Position numbers and translations under genes: made by a program. Source: Ruminococcaceae bacterium UBA3329 (GTDB taxonomy: Bacteria > Bacillota > Clostridia > Oscillospirales > Acutalibacteraceae). From it: DNA of 10,460 nt. This document shows, piece after piece, positions 6,722 through 10,460 of the stretch (positions within the stretch are counted from its first letter, which is position 1; every line of letters starts with the position of its first letter). Under the pieces are notes generated by a model. It saw only the letters and a list, made by a program, of their open reading frames with translations, was not told the origin of the DNA and made no database searches. The stretch spans positions 482 to 10,941 of the forward strand of contig DERX01000016.1 in NCBI GenBank assembly GCA_002361875.1. The letters run 5' to 3'.

Positions 6722-8206
6722 TTACTTGTTGTAATAGCTCTTTTTCTGTCTTAGCGGCTCGCAGGTAACATTTATACCCAACTTTCCGAGGGTGTGAATG
6801 TCAACATCAGCTAAAATAACCGTGGAGTGCATTTCACAGCCTTTAAGATTCCGGAGCGCTTGCATTGCTTTTTCTGCCGTGGGGTTTGTCGCGGCTGAAA
6901 TTGACAGCGCAATCAAAACCTCGTCAGTGTGAAGCCTCGGGTTTCTATTGCCGAGGTGATTTACCTTAAGGTCCTGAATAGGCTCAATAACAATGGGTGA
7001 AACCAAGTCAATGTCACCGCTGATGCCTGCAATTTTCTTTAATGCATTAAGAAGTGCCGCAGACGATGCGCCCAAAAGGGAAGAGGTTTTGCCCAAAACA
7101 ACAGTTCCGTCAGAAAGCTCAATAGCAGCTGCAGGAGCGCCTGTTTCGTCACTCTTTTTAAGGGCAGGCTCAACGCATTTTCTGTATTCGGGAGTAATCT
7201 CAAGCTGTTTCATTAAAAGCTCAAGGTTATAAATCTCATTTGCAACATTCTCACCGTTTTTCTTTTTAACAAGCGCCTTGTAATATCTGCGGATAACCTC
7301 TTGTTTTGAAGCCTCTTTAACCGCTTCATCATCAAAAATGCAGTTGCCCGCCATATTAACGCCCATATCTGTTGGCGATTTGTAAGGTGAAACTCCGTAA
7401 ATTCTTTCAAATATTTCGTTAAGTACAGGGAAAATTTCAATGTCACGGTTGTAGTTTACCGTTGTTTTGCCGTATGCCTCGAGGTGGAACGGGTCAATCA
7501 TATTAACATCGTTAAGATCGGTTGTCGCCGCCTCATAAGCAAGATTTACAGGGTGCTTGAGCGGCAAATTCCAAATTGGGAAGGTTTCAAACTTTGCATA
7601 GCCAGCCTCAATTCCGCGCTTTTGCTCATGGTAAAGCTGGGAAAGGCAAACTGCCATCTTGCCGCTGCCGGGACCCGGAGCAGTCACAACAACGAGCGGC
7701 TGTGTTGTTTCTATGTAATCGTTTTTGCCGTAGCCGTTGTCGCTGACAATAAGCTGAATGTCCTGAGGATAATTTTCAATTCTGTAATGTCTGTAAGTTT
7801 TAATTCCGAGTCCTGCCAGCTTTTCCTCAAATTTAATTGCAGACGGCTGAGAGCTGAACTGAGTTAAAACTACGCCGCAAATGCGAAGACCGAAGCTTTT
7901 GTAAATATCCATAAGTCTGAGAACATCAAGGTCATAGGTAATGCCGATGTCGCCGCGAACCTTATTCTTCTCAATGTCATTTGCGTTGATTGCGATAATC
8001 ATTTCGGCGCTGTCCTTAAGCTGAAGGAGCATTTTCATTTTGCTGTCGGGTAAGAATCCCGGCAGAACTCTTGAGGCATGGTAATCGTCGAAAATCTTGC
8101 CGCCGAATTCAAGGTAGAGCTTACCGCCGAACTTGCTTATCCTTTCTTTGATTTTCTCTGACTGCATACGAAGATATTTGTCATTATCAAAACCTAATTT
8201 TGCCAT
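6722..8206 (-). CDS. DUF1846 / UPF0371 family protein
   Basis: A 494-residue cytoplasmic protein of the UPF0371 (DUF1846) family, full length for the group and strongly conserved. Family-typical stretches are G-F-D-N-D-K-Y-L at the N-terminus, F-D-D-Y-H-A-S-R-V-L-P-G-F, R-G-D-I-G-I-T-Y-D, N-M-A-G near the middle, and N-P-R-L-H-T-D-E-V-L toward the C-terminus. Residues 176-184 read A-P-G-P-G-S-G-K-M, a glycine-rich nucleotide-binding-like loop with K183. It resembles a Walker A motif but carries Met where Ser or Thr normally follows the Lys. No signal peptide or transmembrane helix is visible. The biochemical function is not known to me. The gene starts 2 bases after the stop of the AI-2E-family gene. 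Its RBS TCTCCT complement (AGGAGA, 8213-8218, spacer 6) lies inside the end of that gene, so the two are probably co-transcribed and coupled. Confidence 0.92.
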   Translation of the reverse strand: MAKLGFDNDKYLRMQSEKIKERISKFGGKLYLEFGGKIFDDYHASRVLPGFLPDSKMKMLLQLKDSAEMIIAINANDIEKNKVRGDIGITYDLDVLRLMDIYKSFGLRICGVVLTQFSSQPSAIKFEEKLAGLGIKTYRHYRIENYPQDIQLIVSDNGYGKNDYIETTQPLVVVTAPGPGSGKMAVCLSQLYHEQKRGIEAGYAKFETFPIWNLPLKHPVNLAYEAATTDLNDVNMIDPFHLEAYGKTTVNYNRDIEIFPVLNEIFERIYGVSPYKSPTDMGVNMAGNCIFDDEAVKEASKQEVIRRYYKALVKKKNGENVANEIYNLELLMKQLEITPEYRKCVEPALKKSDETGAPAAAIELSDGTVVLGKTSSLLGASSAALLNALKKIAGISGDIDLVSPIVIEPIQDLKVNHLGNRNPRLHTDEVLIALSISAATNPTAEKAMQALRNLKGCEMHSTVILADVDIHTLGKLGINVTCEPLRQKKSYYNK

Positions 8207-8208
8207 AT

Positions 8209-9408
8209 CTATTCTCCTAATTCTCCGTTTTGAGTATTGCTTTTTTCACTTTGAACTTTTAATTCTTTTTTTCTTTCCCGTTCTTCCAGTGCGTCAATCA
8301 GCAAAATGTATATTGCCGATGCCAAAGGCACGCCGAGAAGTATTCCGATTATTCCTGCAATATTACCGCCGATAATAACTGCTATCAGCACAACAAGTCC
8401 GGGCAGACCGACTGATTTTCCGACAATTTTCGGGTAGATAAAATTGTTATCTACTGCCTGCAAAATTAAAATGAAAATAAGGAAGAAAACCGCCTTCAAA
8501 GGACTTTCAATAAAGATAATTATGAAGCCGATAGCCTCGCCTATAAACGGACCTATAACAGGTATTAAAGCCGTGATTCCGATTGATGCCGCCACCGCCG
8601 CCGCACTCGGCAATCGTAAAATTGACATTCCGATAAAGCAAAGAATACCCAAAAGCATTGAATCTGTGAACTGCCCCGTGATAAATGACGAGAACGAGTT
8701 TTCCGTAACTCCTACAATGCGGTCAAGCCTTACGCAAAATCTTTCGGAGAGTGTTGCTTTCATAATCCGTGATGTGAGTTTAAGTATGCTTTCTTTTCTC
8801 GCAAGAATATAGACGGCAATAACAGCGCCGAGAGCAAAGTTTGTCACTCCCGAAATTACCGATGAGGTAACGCCTACCGTGGTGTTAATAAGCTCGTCCG
8901 AGCTTTTAACGGCAAATATTTTTGAAAGCATAGCTTGAATTTTATTTATGTCAAACTGCTCGGGACGCAAAAATTTTAAGTCATAGTTGATACCGTATTT
9001 ATGAAGAATCGGCTCGACAAATTCTACAATTCGCCCTGCATAATAGGGAATTTTGCTTACAAGAAGAACAATGGCGTTCTTAAGCTGAGGCAGGATAATC
9101 AGCATTAAAATAGCAATAAAACCCACCGCCAAAATAATTGTAGAAATAAGACTTACGGGCCGAAGGAGCTTTCTGACTCTCTTTCTTTTACTGTTTGCAA
9201 TAAATTTAAAAACATTTTTTTCAAGAGCACGCAACGGGACATTAAGTATAAGAGCAATGCAAATTCCGATAATTATGGGGGCAATTACAGCGAGAATTTT
9301 TGATACTATTGAAATTACGACAGAAAAATGCTGAAAGGCTGTAAGAAGAGCAACGGCAAAAGTGATGATTCCGATAATTTTCTTTATATTTTGCTTATTT
9401 AATTCCAT
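8209..9408 (-). CDS. AI-2E family (PerM/YtvI-like) membrane transporter
   Basis: A 399-residue polytopic membrane protein of the AI-2E/DUF20 family. Hydrophobic segments fall near residues 10-32, 34-57, 87-107 and 180-205, and several more between about 240 and 374. A soluble, less hydrophobic stretch (about 108-178) lies in the middle, as is usual for the family. The C-terminal signature D-N-N-F-I-Y-P-K-I-V-G-K-S-V-G-L-P (320-336), followed by G-N-I-A-G-I-I-G-I-L-L-G-V-P, is diagnostic. The tail (375-399) is charged and cytoplasmic. Members have been linked to autoinducer-2 export or Na+/H+ antiport in different bacteria, and the substrate here cannot be inferred. The RBS AAGGTG (9414-9419) sits 5 bases from the ATG. 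It is the first gene of a two-gene operon with the DUF1846 gene. Confidence 0.93.
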   Translation of the reverse strand: MELNKQNIKKIIGIITFAVALLTAFQHFSVVISIVSKILAVIAPIIIGICIALILNVPLRALEKNVFKFIANSKRKRVRKLLRPVSLISTIILAVGFIAILMLIILPQLKNAIVLLVSKIPYYAGRIVEFVEPILHKYGINYDLKFLRPEQFDINKIQAMLSKIFAVKSSDELINTTVGVTSSVISGVTNFALGAVIAVYILARKESILKLTSRIMKATLSERFCVRLDRIVGVTENSFSSFITGQFTDSMLLGILCFIGMSILRLPSAAAVAASIGITALIPVIGPFIGEAIGFIIIFIESPLKAVFFLIFILILQAVDNNFIYPKIVGKSVGLPGLVVLIAVIIGGNIAGIIGILLGVPLASAIYILLIDALEERERKKELKVQSEKSNTQNGELGE

Positions 9409-9478
9409 TTCCGCACCTTATCTGTTTGATTTTTTATATTTTGCCCGTAAAATGCAAGTTTACAAATAACATCATATA

Positions 9479-9507
9479 ATTATAAACGAAAATAACCTTT
9501 ATTTCAA
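9479..9507 (-). promoter_or_regulatory. Promoter of the AI-2E transporter - DUF1846 operon
   Basis: On the minus strand TTGAAA (9502-9507), a 17-base spacer and a perfect TATAAT (9479-9484) form a strong sigma-A-type promoter. Transcription would start near 9472, leaving an AT-rich leader of about 64 bases before the ATG at 9408. I see no clear operator or riboswitch in that leader. Confidence 0.8.
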
Positions 9508-9544
9508 TAAAATAACATCTCTTTTTGAGTAAAGAAATGTAAAT

Positions 9545-9612
9545 AAAAAAAGACAGATTTCGGTTACTTTTTACAAAGTTGAAAAAACTCGGAAAAAGTC
9601 ATTGAAAATCTG
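9545..9612 (-). terminator. Nested palindrome with T-run, probable terminator of the HAD gene
   Basis: Three nested inverted repeats share one centre: CAGATTT/AAATCTG (9554-9560 with 9606-9612), ACTTTTT/AAAAAGT (9566-9572 with 9593-9599) and AGTT/AACT (9577-9580 with 9586-9589, loop of 5). The internal loops hold 5 and 6 bases, then 4 and 3. On the minus strand the structure ends in TC followed by seven T (9545-9551), which fits a rho-independent terminator for the upstream HAD gene. It is longer and more AT-rich than usual, so a small structured RNA or a palindromic repeat element is also possible. Confidence 0.55.
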
Positions 9613-9630
9613 CCCCGTTAGGTGTATTAT
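9602..9630 (+). promoter_or_regulatory. Candidate plus-strand promoter in the intergenic region
   Basis: TTGAAA (9602-9607), a 17-base spacer and TATTAT (9625-9630) fit a sigma-A promoter on the plus strand, where there is no gene to serve. The -35 overlaps the outer arm of the nested palindrome. A start near 9637 would run straight into the hairpin at 9642-9664. In AT-rich DNA this could be chance. Confidence 0.4.
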
Positions 9631-9641
9631 ATTCGATGTAC

Positions 9642-9664
9642 CACCCCTTGAGGGTGCTTTTTTT
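9642..9664 (+). terminator. Plus-strand hairpin with T-run beside the HAD gene 3' end
   Basis: CACCC (9642-9646) pairs with GGGTG (9652-9656) around a CTTGA loop and is followed by C and seven T (9658-9664), an intrinsic-terminator pattern on the plus strand. On the minus strand the stem is followed by TACATCG, so it would not end the HAD transcript. It may stop plus-strand transcription from running antisense into the HAD gene, whose stop codon begins 3 bases further on. Confidence 0.6.
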
Positions 9665-9666
9665 AT

Positions 9667-10344
9667 TTACAAAATGTTTTTTATTTCATTTAGCGAATTA
9701 ACGGTGAAATCAGGGTGAAATTCCTTTGCGGTTATGTTATTTTTATTGAACCAAACTGTTTGAATACCGCAGTTTATTCCGCCGAGAATATCTGCATTAA
9801 GCGAGTCGCCGATAATTACCGTTTCGTTGTTTTTAATTCCGCCCGTTCTGCTGAAGCAAGCGTCAAAAAAGGCTTTGTCGGGTTTTTGAAAACCTAATTT
9901 TTCCGAGGTGAAAATATCGGTGAAATACTGTAAAAGGTTTGATTTTTCAAGTCTGTAAATCTGTTGCTCGTGAGGACCGTTGCTAACAGCATAAATTTTA
10001 TATTTCCCAGACAGATATATAAGCAAACCTTCTGCACCGTCAACCTTTTCGGAACTTTCACGGATATGTCCTTGGAAATGCTTTTCAAATTCATTTCCGT
10101 CAATGTGTGAAATGCCGAATTTCCCGAGAACCGTAACCCAGCGTTTGCCGTAAAGCTCGCTTTTTGTAATTTCGCCCTTTTCGAGCCTGTGCCAATATTC
10201 GGTATTTATTTTTTCAAAAACGGGAAACATAGTTTTGTCGAAATCAAGGCAAAAATCGTCAAAGCTTTTGCGCATAGAATATTCTGCGCATTTTGCAAAA
10301 TCAAGCAAGGTGTCGTCAATATCAATAAAAACCGCTTTCAACAT
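9667..10344 (-). CDS. HAD-superfamily hydrolase, YjjG/YfnB-type nucleotidase
   Basis: A 225-residue cytoplasmic phosphatase with all four HAD motifs: D8-I-D10-D-T-L (nucleophile D8), S121-N-G in motif II, K154 in Q-K-P-D-K, and G-D180-S-L-N-A-D185. The cap helices lie between motifs I and II. The S-N-G-P-H-E-Q-Q, F-T-S-E-K-L-G-F-Q-K-P-D-K and G-G-I-N-C-G-I-Q-T-V-W-F-N pattern fits the YjjG/YfnB subfamily, known for dephosphorylating non-canonical or surplus pyrimidine nucleotides. The true substrate here is inferred only. The ATG at 10344 is preferred over the in-frame TTG at 10374: M-L-K-A-V-F-I-D is the normal family N-terminus, AAGGA lies about 10-11 bases before the ATG, and the TTG is only 3 bases past the predicted -10 box, at or before the transcription start. 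It is probably monocistronic. Confidence 0.88.
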   Translation of the reverse strand: MLKAVFIDIDDTLLDFAKCAEYSMRKSFDDFCLDFDKTMFPVFEKINTEYWHRLEKGEITKSELYGKRWVTVLGKFGISHIDGNEFEKHFQGHIRESSEKVDGAEGLLIYLSGKYKIYAVSNGPHEQQIYRLEKSNLLQYFTDIFTSEKLGFQKPDKAFFDACFSRTGGIKNNETVIIGDSLNADILGGINCGIQTVWFNKNNITAKEFHPDFTVNSLNEIKNIL

Positions 10345-10376
10345 AAATTTACTGTTCCTTTTTAATACTTGCAATA

Positions 10377-10405
10377 ATTGTAGCAGATAAATAATTTTAA
10401 TTCAA
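10377..10405 (-). promoter_or_regulatory. Promoter of the HAD hydrolase gene
   Basis: On the minus strand TTGAAT (10400-10405), a 17-base spacer ending in TGC, and TACAAT (10377-10382) form a promoter with an extended -10. The start would be near 10370, leaving a leader of about 26 bases containing the AAGGA ribosome binding site before the ATG at 10344. Confidence 0.75.
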
Positions 10406-10429
10406 GTTAATTCAGGGGCGGGTTCAGTA

Positions 10430-10458
10430 TTGATTTATGAAAGTAACTTGTGTATAAT
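10430..10458 (+). promoter_or_regulatory. Promoter pointing out of the right edge of the window
   Basis: TTGATT (10430-10435), a 17-base spacer and a perfect TATAAT (10453-10458) form a plus-strand promoter divergent from that of the HAD gene. The -35 boxes are about 25 bases apart, separated by a short GC-rich patch (AGGGGCGGG, 10414-10422). The gene it serves lies beyond the window. Confidence 0.65.
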
Positions 10459-10460
10459 AT

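Noticed and set aside
7484..7867. A 127-codon plus-strand open frame opposite the DUF1846 gene.
   Set aside because: It is antisense to the strongly conserved UPF0371 coding sequence and has no RBS or domain.
8444..8812. A 122-codon plus-strand open frame opposite the AI-2E-family gene.
   Set aside because: It is antisense to transmembrane-coding sequence; its composition mirrors the complementary strand and no family is recognisable.
9634..9650. On the minus strand, AAGGGGTGGTACATCG resembles the T-box riboswitch motif.
   Set aside because: The critical ACCGCG part is not matched, there is no room for a stem I leader because the HAD gene ends at 9667, and the downstream gene is not an amino-acid or tRNA-synthetase gene.

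Overview
The window looks like chromosomal DNA of an anaerobic, low-to-moderate GC Firmicute (Clostridia-type, probably a gut commensal). This is inferred from AT-rich intergenic DNA, strong purine-rich Shine-Dalgarno sites, sigma-A-like promoters, compact operons, a UPF0371/DUF1846 protein of the type common in Firmicutes, and a Gram-positive-style surface protein with a C-terminal wall-sorting-like tail. The species cannot be named from the sequence alone. No tRNA, rRNA, CRISPR array, insertion sequence or phage gene was seen. No stretch longer than 300 bases lacks a gene; the longest gap is 9409-9666.

Left block, plus strand (1-4438). Three closely packed genes probably form one operon: the 3' three quarters of a phosphoglucomutase, whose active-site serine lies just outside the left edge; a 77-residue Nfu-type iron-sulfur protein starting 2 bases after the mutase stop; and a large cytoplasmic GH38 alpha-mannosidase with a strong RBS. 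The mannosidase and mutase fit together as glycan breakdown and hexose-phosphate conversion. The Nfu gene between them is the odd one out. The block ends at a 12-bp hairpin (4469-4498) that serves both strands.

Middle block, minus strand (9484 down to 4508). An AI-2E-family membrane protein (9408-8209) and a DUF1846/UPF0371 protein (8206-6722) are separated by 2 bases. They share a clear promoter at 9479-9507 and end at a terminator at about 6672-6708. Next comes a separately promoted secreted alpha/beta hydrolase of the LCAT type (6574-4508). It has a signal peptide, a Ser-His catalytic pair, a Thr-rich stalk and a sorting-signal-like C-terminus, and it converges on the mannosidase at the shared terminator.

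Right block (9409-10460). A HAD-superfamily nucleotidase of the YjjG/YfnB type lies on the minus strand. Its start should be ATG at 10344, not the upstream TTG, because the promoter covers the TTG. Between it and the AI-2E gene is a 258-bp intergenic region holding a nested palindrome with a T-run (probable terminator) and a plus-strand promoter-terminator pair. A plus-strand promoter at the extreme right edge points out of the window.

Overall this is mostly an ordinary housekeeping and accessory-metabolism region. The points worth a second look are the anchored LCAT-like hydrolase, the uncharacterised DUF1846/AI-2E pair, the Nfu gene inside a sugar operon, and the structured 9554-9664 intergenic segment. 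No convincing novel defence or mobile system was found.
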